Of a stretch of 64,000 nt of DNA, positions 11,030 to 22,400 are shown piece by piece. The position numbers and the translations under genes were made by a program. How positions within the stretch are numbered: position 1 is the stretch's first letter; every line of letters starts with the position of its first letter. Source of the DNA: Mauremys mutica (lineage: Eukaryota > Chordata > Testudines > Geoemydidae); assembly GCF_020497125.1 (NCBI RefSeq), contig NC_059072.1, forward strand, positions 304,562,781 to 304,626,780. Reading direction: 5' to 3'. The notes under the pieces are model-generated. The model made no database searches. It was not told the DNA's origin and was given only the letters and a program-made list of their open reading frames with translations.

Positions 11030-12960
11030 ATGTCTCCTTGTGTTATGAGACAGGAAGAACAAAAGCTCCCTGTCCACTTTTTCTGTGCCATTATTTCATA
11101 TACTTTATTACGTACTCTCATTCATCTCCTTTCCAAGGTAAACAAACCCAATCATTTTAATCTCGTTTTATGAGTTTTTCCATGTCCCTAATCATTTTTG
11201 TCCCCTTCTCTGAACCCTTTCTAGTTCTGCAATATTATTTTAAGATGGGATGAATACAACAAAGAGTATTCTTGATGAGGCTGCACTATTGATTATATAT
11301 GATGACATTTTCCATATTATTCTGTCCCATTTCCTATGCATTCTAACATCTTTTTGCTTTTTTGACTGCAGCTGTACATTGAGCACAAGTGTTCATTGAA
11401 CTATCTGCAGTTACGCTCAGCTCCCTTTCCTGGATTGATATAGTTAATTTAGAACCCTGAAAGACATGCAATTTTTTCAATGTGCATTAATTTGCATTTG
11501 TCAACACTGAACTTCATTTGCCATCATGTTATCCGTTCACTTTAGTTTGGTCTTTGAAATTCCTCACAGTTCTCTCTGGTTTTAACTAATCTAAATAAGT
11601 GTAAAATTTGAAACTTTTGCTACCTCACTACTTACCCTCTCTCTCACCACCACCCTTCCATGTCATTATTATATTAAACACAGGACCTAGAATGGAATCT
11701 TCAAGCACCACCACTGTTAACCTTTTGCTATGAAGAAAACTGATCATTTAGCCTCTGTGTCCTGTCTTCTAGCCAGCTTTTGATCCACAGTACTTTGCCT
11801 CTTGACTGTTTAGTTTCTTTAATAGCCTCATGAGGGACCACATCACAGGTCTTTTGAAAGCCTAAACAAACTAAGTCAACTTTCTTTTGCAGAAACCATG
11901 GTTAGACTCTATCATATTTAACTTTCAGGTGTTTTACTCTAATTTTAATGATCATTTCAACAAATTTGCCCAGTACAGATGTAAATCTTACTAGTCTAAT
12001 TACCCAGATGATGCCAGAGTCTTTTTTCAATACAGGTACAACATTTGCTACCCAACACTCCTCTCGTACACTATCTATTTCTAATGAGAGATTGATTGTT
12101 TTTGCCAATAGCTCAGCCACTTCACAACTCCTACAGAATACTTGTACATACGCCATCTAGGGATGCCTTGCTTTTTACATCATCAATTTGTTCTAACCCA
12201 TCTTCTGACACTATAGTCTTTGATATTACCTCACCTTTGGGTTTGTCTACACTACCACTAAAGTTGATGTAACTTATGTCACTCAGGGGGTGTGAAAAAA
12301 CACCTCCCTAAGCAATGTAAGTTACATTGACTTAAAGCGGTGTCTCTACCATGCTATGTTGATGGGAGATGCTCTCCCACCTACATGCTTCCGCCTTTCG
12401 TTGAGGTGGAGTATTTGCATCAACAGGAGAGCGCTCTCCAGTCAACATAGCGCATTTTCACCAGACTCTCAGTAGTGAAGACAAGCCCTTTGTTGCCAGA
12501 AAAGAGCAGGACAGAGGTCGGTATCTCCACAAACATCCTCTGTGGTGAAGACTGACGCAAGACATTATTTAAGTGTCTCAGAACCTTAATTGCTCCTTTT
12601 ATCCCCTCGGAAACCAACAGACCAACTTTTTGGTGGTGGTGGGGAGAGAGCTGCCTGCGTCTGATCTTTTTGTTTTTATACCTTTAGCTATTTGTTCTCT
12701 GAATTCCATCTTAACCCTTCTAACATCTTACCTGCTATAATGTGTCCTCCTAGTGTCAAATTTCCAAATTTTGAAGGATTTCTGTTTGGTTTGAATAATC
12801 TCTTGAACGCTTCCCTTTAGACAGATCTGTTTACTCCTTGCCTCCCTAGTTCCCTTGTTGCTCAGCAGTCCTTATACCTTCTGAGATTGTCTTCTTAAGT
12901 AGCATCCTTTCCCTATTTATGGATTTGATTGCCCCCTCAAAACCTTCCTCTGTCATCATG
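11030..12960 (-). mobile_element. old CR1/L3-like LINE fragment, minus orientation
   Basis: Reading the minus strand gives decayed CR1 reverse transcriptase pieces. At 12156-11902 are WVANVVPVLKKDSG and FTSVLGKFVEMII, corresponding to the ANVxPxxKKG and SLTSVxGKxxE motifs. Next, at about 11880-11800, is VDLVCLGFQK then VVPHEAIKETKQ, corresponding to the YLDFxKAFDxVPH motif. In that motif the catalytic Asp is Gly here (LGFQK), so the copy is dead. The remainder, down to about 11030, is the more 3' part of the element. A MITE splits it at about 12237-12496. Confidence 0.75.
12237..12496. mobile_element. MITE nested inside the CR1 fragment
   Basis: The ends are TGGGTTTGTCTACACTAC and AGTAGTGAAGACAAGCCC, imperfect inverted repeats. 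The interior has TGATGTAACTTATGTCACTC and TGTAAGTTACATTGACTTAA, an inner palindrome, and matches the family seen at 29453-29759. CR1 similarity resumes on both sides, so it inserted later than the LINE. Confidence 0.65.
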
Positions 12961-13019
12961 CCTACAAAAAATCCGGACAGCTGTTAGGCAGCTGGTGCGC
13001 TAGCACTGCAGCCCATCAC

Positions 13020-13160
13020 ACTGTCAAATATTGTCTTACTGTTTCTTTGTGCTCTTCTTGTCTGTCTCATCTTTTACTAGATTCTCAGCTCCTTAGGACA
13101 GGGACCATCTTTCTTAACTGTTTGTACCACACCTAATCCTGACCCATATTTGTGCCCCCC
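13020..13160 (+). mobile_element. L2/MIR-like 3' tail remnant
   Basis: Contains TTCTCAGCTCCTTAGGACAG then GGACCATCTTTCTTAACTG, the pattern of L2/MIR-type 3' tails (GTAAGCTCxTTGGGACAGGGAC). Diverged. The boundaries are approximate. Confidence 0.45.
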
Positions 13161-13170
13161 CCCAGCCTCC

Positions 13171-13492
13171 TCCCAGGAGAGGTTACTTACCTTACAGTAA
13201 CTGGACTTTTTTGAGATGCCTGTGTCCACACAGCTCGCTATTGTAAATGTATGCTCCCCCTGGGCACAAACCCAGAATCTTTTAGCCACCAATGTCCATT
13301 GTGGCCTCACGTGTGTCCCCCCACTTCCCTCACACGACCTTCCCTAGGGTATAAAAAGGCAAAGCAGCCCCACCCACCACAGACAGTCAAGTAAAAGACT
13401 GGCTCAATGGGGAAGGAGGCTGAGAGTGGCACCTGTGTGCACAAAGTCATCTCAAAGAACTCCAGCTACTGTAAGGTACATTCCCTTTCTTT
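13171..13492. repeat. solo DIRS-end module with inverted arms and a TATA-like box
   Basis: The left arm has GGTTACTTACCTTACAGTAA then CTGGACTTTTTTGAGATG. The right arm, at about 13448-13485, has CATCTCAAAGAACTCCAGCT and ACTGTAAGGTACA, its reverse complement. This is the same arm architecture as 2017-2343, but no DIRS coding sequence is next to it. A TATAAAAA box occurs in the spacer at about 13351-13358. Confidence 0.65.
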
Positions 13493-13855
13493 CTTCTTGA
13501 ACTTGAACCGAGCTCTTTCACATTCCAGGTGAATGTGCTAACCACAGGGCTAGAGGGTGTATCAGGAGGTATGCTATGGCTCTCGAACTCCAGTCCATGG
13601 AGACCTTCCTGGCTGGCTCTAGAATGTTTTTTAGAAGTAATCAGTGGGAGAATGTCGAAAAAGAAGTTGGTAGCCTTGCAGCAATCTGTATTATAGCATG
13701 AAAAATAGACAACCACTTATAAGGATTCTATAAATGCCCAAAAGAAAAATTTCTGGATGGAAAGGGTCAGAAGAGTCACCAAATGGAACTAACTTTGTCA
13801 CATTCCTATCTCATTGGTTGTTGCTCACACTCACTATATCTGGTATACACTACAG
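13493..13855. other. intergenic, nothing recognised
   Basis: No supported gene. The short open frames starting at 13734 and 13783 run into the adjacent MITE and are not credible. Confidence 0.5.
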
Positions 13856-14179
13856 CAGTGGTTCTCAACCTATTTACCATTGTCAGCCCCATATGCAGCC
13901 CTCTGTGTATAACGTGGCTGCATCCACAAAATATATATACTACCTGTATAGAATATGAGGGTTGAAAGGGACCTCAGGAGGTCTAGTCCACCCCCTGTTC
14001 AAAGCAGGACCAATCCCCAGACAGATTTTTGCCCCAGATCCCTAAATGGCCCCCTCAGGGATTGAACTGACAATCCTGGATTTAGCAGGCCAATGCTCTA
14101 ACCCTTGAGCTATCCCTCCTCCTCAAATGGTGCTGATTAGGCTGCAAGTGGCCCACAGGCAACAAATTGAGAACTACTG
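13856..14179. mobile_element. hAT MITE interrupted by a SINE
   Basis: Starts CAGTGGTTCTCAACCTAT and ends CAAATTGAGAACTACTG. Flanks cactacag and cagtatag match at 6 of 8 bases. A reverse-oriented SINE occupies about 13955-14127 inside it. Confidence 0.65.
13955..14127 (-). mobile_element. Cry I-type tRNA-derived SINE, minus orientation
   Basis: The + strand reads AGGGTTGAAAGGGACCTCAG (the CR1-like tail, reversed) and then, further on, GGGATTGAACT (reversed box B) and ending GAGCTATCC (reversed box A). The order is the mirror of the copy at 40966-41160. It inserted into a hAT MITE. Confidence 0.8.
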
Positions 14180-14187
14180 CAGTATAG

Positions 14188-15559
14188 CCTTTTCAGAGCC
14201 AGGATTGTTTTAGGTTTTTTTTTTAAAAGAAAAGATGCCTGAAAACCTCCTAGCACCAACTGGGTATATCATCAATAGAGTGGACTGCATATTAATAGAA
14301 ATTCCAGGTTAGAATACAAATACTGTACAGTGTGCACATATGACTGATCACACCACACTGAAACTGATGGTAATGAGTCACCACTGAAAGAACTTGAGAC
14401 TGCTAGAATCATTACAATGACCCACTTCTGCTACAGAAATGTCACTTCAGGACACAAATTAGCAAATACAGTTTGTAATGGCATAAAAAAATTGTTTCTT
14501 GGAACAGCAAGTCTCAAAAGATGAGAGGCTATTCTTGATACAATCCCTGATAACATTAGGAATGGTTCAGGAAGTAGAGTTAGACTAAACGTTTTACAGC
14601 CAGTGGACAGAAGTGAAATTCCCCTTCCCTAAATTATTGTAAAATTAGCTAAATGCACTACGAGGGTTTGTAACCCTCTGAATTGGCCTCTCTCAGACAG
14701 GATTCCTGGCAACTCTTACGTTCTCCAAAACCAGAGGACTTCCTCACCTATAAACACATTCACATCACTTTTTGGGGCCTGTTGTTGCAATGACTGAGAT
14801 GGGTTCCATAGAACTCTTTTCAGAGTCCCTCACTGCTACTCCCAAAGCATCCAGGTTTCCTGCAGAGCACTGTAATGCACTTCTACATTCACAGGCAACG
14901 CAAAGCCTCTCCACAGCACTCACATTTCTTGTCACACGGGAAGCAAAAGAGCATACTTGATTATTAGGGTTGAATTCAGTGCTGATTTCATGCAATACCA
15001 TTAGATGAAGGTGTATATATGTCAGTGCTGCATTTGGCCCTTAATGCAAACAGCCACTGAGTGAAACACGTGCCACCACTAGCCCATCAAACCTACTCTA
15101 TTTTGTATTCTTTTATAGGGAAAAGTGAAAAATATTCTTCTACACAGTCAATGTGTATACAGACACTGACTGTTTTACAGGGAAGGTGAATAAAGAAAGT
15201 TCATTGTAATTAAATACCAATCTATTTTGTGTACTGCAGTCTTACACAAGACTGTTTTTAGCAATAAAACGTGTGTATTTTGGAAAAGGAGATTAAAATA
15301 GGCTTTAACACAATTGGAAGCTATGAGTTAATACATTCAGCTCAAAGGCTGCCTTGTAGTTATAAAATAAGCTAGAGCACTTTTAAAGCCTAGACAGAAC
15401 AGGAACATTAACTCTTGCTCTGTTTAAACTACTGGTGTATGTTTAAAATACACATTAAATCACAGAAAGAGATGAATTGCTCATAATGCACATGGGGAAG
15501 ACCCCAACAGAATTAAAGTAATATAAGCCCCCAAAAATGTTAACATGAAAGAGATAGAA
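14188..15559. other. downstream of ZC3H13, no recognised element
   Basis: AT-rich unique-looking sequence. Part nearest 15.5 kb could still be 3' UTR if a more distal poly(A) site is used. Confidence 0.45.
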
Positions 15560-16270
15560 AGAACGTAAGTTTTGTATGGGCCATGTTTTACTTTAATAAG
15601 CATAAAAACAAAATGGTAAAACTTATACAAAGGCATACCCTATTCAGGTATAAATATACCTACACATGTGCATACAACAAAGCTGCATATTTTCTTTAAA
15701 AAAAACAAACCATGATTCTCTAAAAGCTACACTATTAGCATTTTGCTGTGCATAACTGAAAGCTGGATGCCTGCATACTAGGAAAGCATTATGGTAAAAA
15801 TTAGTTGCCTTTATGCAGAGCTACCTAAAAAAGGCTGGATTTGATTTCATTTTGATGGTCACATTGTTTTTAAGTATCTGTAATAATATATAAATGACTG
15901 GTCCCATGAAAAATTATTTCAGAATGAAGAAAAAAGATACACAGACAGTTTTCTTCTTCCTTTAATATCAGGTGATGTAATAGACTTCTAAAAATGGACA
16001 TCTTGAAATTATTACACTGATGCATAAAACAAGTATATGTTACATTGTAAGATTCAATGTTATAAACGTTGAAATGAACTGAAAACAAAGATCTTTGTAT
16101 TTTTACTATTAATTATTCCCTCCAAACACATAATAGAATTACCTGTAAAAACAGTCTTTTCTTCAATGTCTTACAGCTGCTTTCCAACCAAATCAGAAAG
16201 TTCAAAGGGTATAAATATCAACATTACTGATGGGAGATAAACTAGATGGAGTTCCAAAGTGGACACTGAC
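15560..16270 (-). other. ZC3H13: candidate ZC3H13 3' UTR
   Basis: This AT-rich sequence directly follows the stop codon. No canonical AATAAA was seen on the minus strand close by. ATTAAA variants occur at 15961-15966 and 15592-15597 (tttaat on the + strand). Either could be the poly(A) signal, and the true end is not fixed by sequence alone. Confidence 0.45.
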
Positions 16271-16441
16271 TTAAGACACACATACTTCCTGCTGGATATT
16301 TGGTTGTGGAAGTTTACTATCTTCTGTCTTTTCCTGCCCAGGACCTTGGCACACAGTCTTGCGTTTAAATAACCGCAGACTCAACCTTAACAAGTCACTG
16401 TCTACTACTGGAGAATTCGTGTAAGTCTGTTTTGTTGTGCC
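16271..16441 (-). CDS. ZC3H13: ZC3H13 exon 20, last coding exon, residues 1582-1637
   Basis: The acceptor is ccaaacag|GGCACA. The exon reads GTTKQTYTNSPVVDSDLLRL, then SLRLFKRKT, and ends IQQEVCVS with TAA at 16273-16271. The family's final residues end in CVS, so the C-terminus is complete. Confidence 0.96.
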   Translation of the reverse strand, partial: GTTKQTYTNSPVVDSDLLRLSLRLFKRKTVCQGPGQEKTEDSKLPQPNIQQEVCVS

Positions 16442-19400
16442 CTGTTTGGATCGAGGAAAGAAAAATTAGTGGCTTTTTGACAAGTGGGCTGAGATATTAG
16501 ACTAAAATATCCTCAATAATTAAATAATAACTGTATGTCCTTGGAAATGGTTCCTCCTGGCATTAATTCTAACAGTAATTTTGCCTTCTCTATTGACATG
16601 CAAAGTCAGGAAACCTAATTCAGCATGTGACAACTGACAAATCCTTAGAGAAAACATTTTACAGGAACAAATATTTAGTAACATTCCTAAACTAGAAAAC
16701 TATACTTTTATAAACATTATTTGTACAAAAGCCCACAGAATCCAAAGACATCAAGGAATTATTTAAAAACCATCCCTGAAACCACATTTCTTTAAATTAT
16801 TTTAATTTATATATTCTACCTTTATAAAAGCATGTTCCCGGAATTTAAATAAAATCTAGCATACAAGGGAGCACTCACCCCTAGTAACACATCTCAAATT
16901 AATCTCTTAGGCTAAAGTAAAATAAAAATCCTATGACCACTTAATACCAATGGAAGTCCATCCTCCACTAGATTTTGGTCAGTAAACCTTGATTTCACTG
17001 CACACATACAGACAAAAAATATTTCCATCAATAATCAAAAAGGGGAGAGAGGAAAAGCTGCTTGAGAACTCACTTTGATTCAAGGATATTCGTTTTGTAA
17101 GATGTTGACAACCTGTGTTTTAACGGTTATAAAACTTCAACTTTGTGAATGTCAACATCTGCTGCCAATTACAGTCTGACTTGACCACTCCCTTCATTTT
17201 GCACAACTGTGAAAATTTAAATCAATACCAATTGAAAAAATGCTATTATCCACTGACATTTAAAAAAAATAATCAAATTCTGCCAAGTCTAATTATTTGT
17301 GCATGGAGGGAGGCAAGAACAGAAAAATAGACCAGCAATAACATATAAACTATATCAGAAGAAAGGGTTATATCATTGTAGAGATATTTTGAAGGCAAAG
17401 ACAATTCATGTTCTTATATTTTAAATGCTTTATGTAATCCATGCACTTGCCTTTTCATTTTTCACTAGCTGCTTGCGAATTGCAGAATCCCTTCTAAAGC
17501 ACAGGGCTTTACAGCAAGGACCAAGGTTACTAAGAAGACCTGCTCTCTCTTCTTTTCGCAGTAATGCAGCCATGTTCAGGGCCCCAAGTTCATGTTCAAA
17601 CAGATTTTCTGCATCTACAAAGAGATCAGCATATATAAGAATAACTTTGCCGACTGTGAAATATTTTTTGTCCCACAGAAAAGTGAATTGAAGGTAAAAA
17701 TTCTCACATGTGATTTACAGACTCCCTAGTCACGTATTATTTCTAAAATTCTTGCCCAAAGTTGAACTCAGTGTTAGAGGAAATAGGAGACGAGGTGACC
17801 CTTGGCTTCTGAGAAGAATACAAACAACAGCTCCTCACTTCACCCTTTCTACTGATTGGTGGAGCAGCATTAAATAGAAGAGTCTAGAATGGGTGCGCTT
17901 TCACCTTCTGCACTGGAGGGAAAGGACTTTGATGGCAGTCATAACTGAGGGTTAAAAACTTGGGCACAGCTTTAGAACGGAAGAATAGGCTTCTTCCATG
18001 ATCAGATGAATGGGTGTGAAGACAAGGGGGTTCAAAGTTGGCATTAATCAAAGTCCTATGTTCCCCTTTTGTGTATCACCAATGACCAATGGGTACACCA
18101 CCATCAAAACGGGCCACAGGTGGCTAAACAGATGTGAGATGTAGAATATTTCCCCTTTCCTTAGTGCAGTTGCCACTTCTCACTCTGCAAAAGGGTGACG
18201 CAAAAAGGATGGCAAAAAGGTGCCCAGGAACCATGGAGAACAAGTCAGAAAAATCGATATTTTAACCAGCACACACTTCCTATGAGTCGCTCCCACCCCC
18301 CAAAAACTACCCTGTTAATACTATTTGGAATGGAAGCATTAATACTTCCTCTACGTTCTGTATAATATCTCTGCCAGAAGTGTCAGTGGGCTGCAGCAGC
18401 AACAAAACAATTAGGTTGGGGGAATCACAGAGAAGTGTGGATTTGGACCTGAGATTCTATCTACTCTTTTCCAGGTCACAACCTCTAACCCAGAGAACAC
18501 TGCCATTAATCCAAGAATAAGGAGAGGATGTATCCAAACCCACCTCTGATTAATGTAAAAATGAAAGGATAACATATTAAAGCATAACAGTGTGACCGAA
18601 AAACTTAAGTTACAAAGACAAATGTGATATACTACATGGCCTTCGGTACAAGTCAGTGACATCTAGATATCAAAAACTGTTTTATTTGGCAGAGAGCAAG
18701 AGCATTTTACATGAAGTCTCACATATGGCACTGTAAAAAGCAAGGGACCTGGGACAAGTCTAACGGATAAAGGTTTGAAGGCTAATGCAGCGATCTAGGC
18801 AGAATGCATACAGGGACATGGGGACACATGTTTTAATCCACTTACAAAGTGATCTTTTGACCAAGCTGAGCAGGACATTTTTCAGACAAGGTAAAAGTAA
18901 AGAAGTACTCAGAATCAAGGATGGGTCAAAGAAAATAACAATGAAGTTGCCAAGACAATCCAGATGGCTAATCAGGAACTCAAGTAAATGACAGACCAAA
19001 AGGCAACTTCAAAGCCTGCCTGTAACCAGGAGTCTGCCAAGGTACCAGATGCTGTTGCTCAAAGAGCATGTTTCACAGCTAAGCACCTGGGTCCTAAGAG
19101 GAAACAGTTGTAAATAGTAGATGGGGAGAAAACAACTAAATAAAGACTAGAGATTTAAATTCCATCACTTGTTAGAAAATGGATAAACAAACAAGAATCC
19201 CAAAAGGGGTTTTCTTTCTTTTGTACTTCAATTTACTAATAGAAGCAAGAGATCCACGTACATGAATAGGTGAAAAAGTAAACACAAATCAACCTAGATC
19301 AATGGAGCCACTACAATAATACAAATATATACTTATACCAGCAAGTATCAACATAAAATCTATGTGCATCTTGAAACTAAAATGCTTACTAGTTCTTTCT

Positions 19401-22400
19401 TTTCAAAGACACTTTATAGAATCATAGAATATCAGGGTTGAAAGGGACCTCAGGAGGTCATCTAGTCCAACCCCCTGCTCAAAGCAGAACCAACCCCAGC
19501 TAAATCCCAGCCAGGGCTTTGTCACTTTCTAATCCTGAGATGGAATTTTATCCCTGCGGGAAATAGAATTACCTTTAGGTTTTTCTAAAACTCTCTGGCA
19601 GGTTTCTTTAATTTTGGTGACGAGTTCAGGGCCCGCCAGTCGTTTGGAAATGCCAACTCTCAACATAACAGCACATGGTGTGAATTTTAAGAGTGCCGCA
19701 CCAGGTTCCCGTGGCTCTTTTGGCTGCTTTGGCATAAGACTGGACCAATCCACATCTATTACATCAACAGGATCTGCAGAAAGATACAATGGAGAATGAG
19801 CTATCACATCAACATCCCTTATTATGAATGGCTAGCTTCATCTGGTGTCTTCAAGGCAGTATAAATCAGCTGAATATTGTTCAGAAGCTCTCTCAAAAGG
19901 TGAATTCTTTCGTATTTCAGAATTTAGATTATGGTGTCAAACTCATGACGCTGGTGGTAAACTGAATTAAGGGATTCCTCCAAAATCTACGTCTCTTGCT
20001 TGTATTTAAAAAGAAAACCCAATTTCTGTTTTTAATATTCTTGAAACCTCCTGATGAAGAGACTGCTTGGGCTCTGCTGAATCTGCGGGTCTGGAAACAG
20101 TCACTTCAGTAGGCATAGAAATCATAGTACAACTAAGAACACACTACACTGGACCTGATTTAAAATATTTAAAGGTGTATGGATTAGACCTTTGGCTGCT
20201 ATTCTTTGCTGTAGCGTTGGTGCAGGCAATAAAATATATCTGCTCTTTAAGGAGACGTGATTTACTGGATAGAACTGGAGCTGTGTTTTTGTCTAACACA
20301 GCAGGTATGTTGTAGCCAGCATGAACAGATCCCACAGGACTTAGCATGAAATGCCTTTCCTACTTTGGGTAGGTTGATAGGCAGTCAATCCATTAAGATA
20401 CATTGAAAAATATGAATCTTGGAACCATTACAGTATCTCTAAAATTCCCTGTCCCTTTCAAACACACCAGTTCCCTAGCAATAATAATGAATGGGATACA
20501 AAGATACTTATTAATTCAGCTGGTCCAATTTTTGCATTCAACTGCTAGCAAAAAGGGATTTACTATACATTTTACCTGGCATCTTCTCATCCTCCTGTTG
20601 ATCCTCTCTCTTTTCAGCATCACCTGCCAGAATTTCATCTAGTTCATCATCACTGATTGGCTCATATTCTCCAGCAGCAGACCCTAGTGACTGCACATCA
20701 TCTATCTTGGCCTCGTCTTCTCCTCCTACAGAAACAGACATGCACTGTAAGCTTAAAAACTGTCATTTTTTAATATTTCAGTATCCTGATAACTAGACTA
20801 CAGCATGTATAGGCTTGAGCAAATAAACCTGATAGCTTTCTTGTGGAAGCACATTCAACACTGATAGAAGTTGTTCAGTTCTGCGGGTGGTCAAATAATG
20901 TTTCCCACCTGACAGATAATAAACCCTTGAATTTAACTTGGCTCAAGTCAATTTCTACTCGTGCAATGTTAGGCAGCATTCATACTCAGGGTCACATTTA
21001 AAAGGAATACAGACTGCGGTGTAAGTTACATGAAGGTAGGTGTGTGTATCTTGCACTTTCAAGCCCCTTTCTGATAAGGTTACACCAGGTTCCCAGAAGC
21101 CACCTACTACAGGACAGGCCCAACAAAGAAAATAACAGAACACCACTAGCCATCACCTACGGCCCCCAACTAAAACCTCTCCAGCGCATCAAAGATCTAC
21201 AACCTATCCTTAAAGATGATCCCTCACTCTCACAGATCTTGGGAGACACGCCAGTCCTCGCTTATAGACAGCCTCCCAACCTGAAGCAAATACTCACCAG
21301 TAACCGCACACCATACAACATAAACACTAAACCAGGAACCTATCCTTGCAACAAAGCCCGATGCCAGCTCTGTCCACATATCTATTCATGTGACACCATC
21401 ATAGGACCTAATCACATCAGCCACGCCATCAGGGGCTCATTCACCTGCACATCTACCAATGTGATATATGCCATCATGTGCCAGCAATGCCCCTCTGCCA
21501 TGTACATTGGCCAAACCGGACAGTCTCTATGCAAAAGAATAAATGGACACAAATCTGACATCAGGAATCATAACATTCAAAAACCAGTGGGAGAACACTT
21601 CAACCTCTCTAACCACTCAGTGACAGACTTGAAGGTGGCAATTTTGCAACAAAAAAACTTCAAAAACAGACTCCAAAGAGAGACTGCTGAACTTGAATTA
21701 ATATGCAAATTAGACACAATTAACTCAGGCCTAAACAGAGACTGGGAATGGTTGGGTCATTACACTAATTGAATCTATTTCCCTATGTTAAGTTCTCCTC
21801 ACACCTTCTATGGGTCATCTTAATTATCACTTCAAAAGTTTTTTTTCTCCTGCTGATGATAGCTCATCTCAATTGATTAGACTCTTCCAGTTGGTATGCA
21901 TACTTCCACCTTTTCATGTTCTCTGTATGTATAAATATCTCCTGTCTGTGTGTTCCATTCTATGCATCCGAAGAAGTGAGCTCTAGGCTCACGAAAGCTC
22001 ATGCTGAAATAAATTGGTTAGTCTCTAAGGTGCCACAAGTACTCCTGTTCTTTTTATCCAAGGGTACAGTTTGCTTGCCCTTGATACATTAAAAAATTAG
22101 AAATCAATGCAGAAAACTAAGGGAAAGACAATAATAAGAGTGTAAATTAACTACTCAGAACACCTGTCACTGCTTTGCAGGGAGCACAACATCTCTGGCA
22201 TCATTAAAGTCTTCACTTGAAGCAAACACATTAAACGTTCAACACACAATCATAATTAAGTAATTAAATCCTCACACATTTTATGTTAGGCCTATACACG
22301 ACTGTAGCCTAAACAGAACAAGACAGTTGATGCTGCACCAACATCAGAGTTGAAAGTTGTGCTAAGATACGTTCTCTTTTCTCTCCGAGGGAAATTTTTA

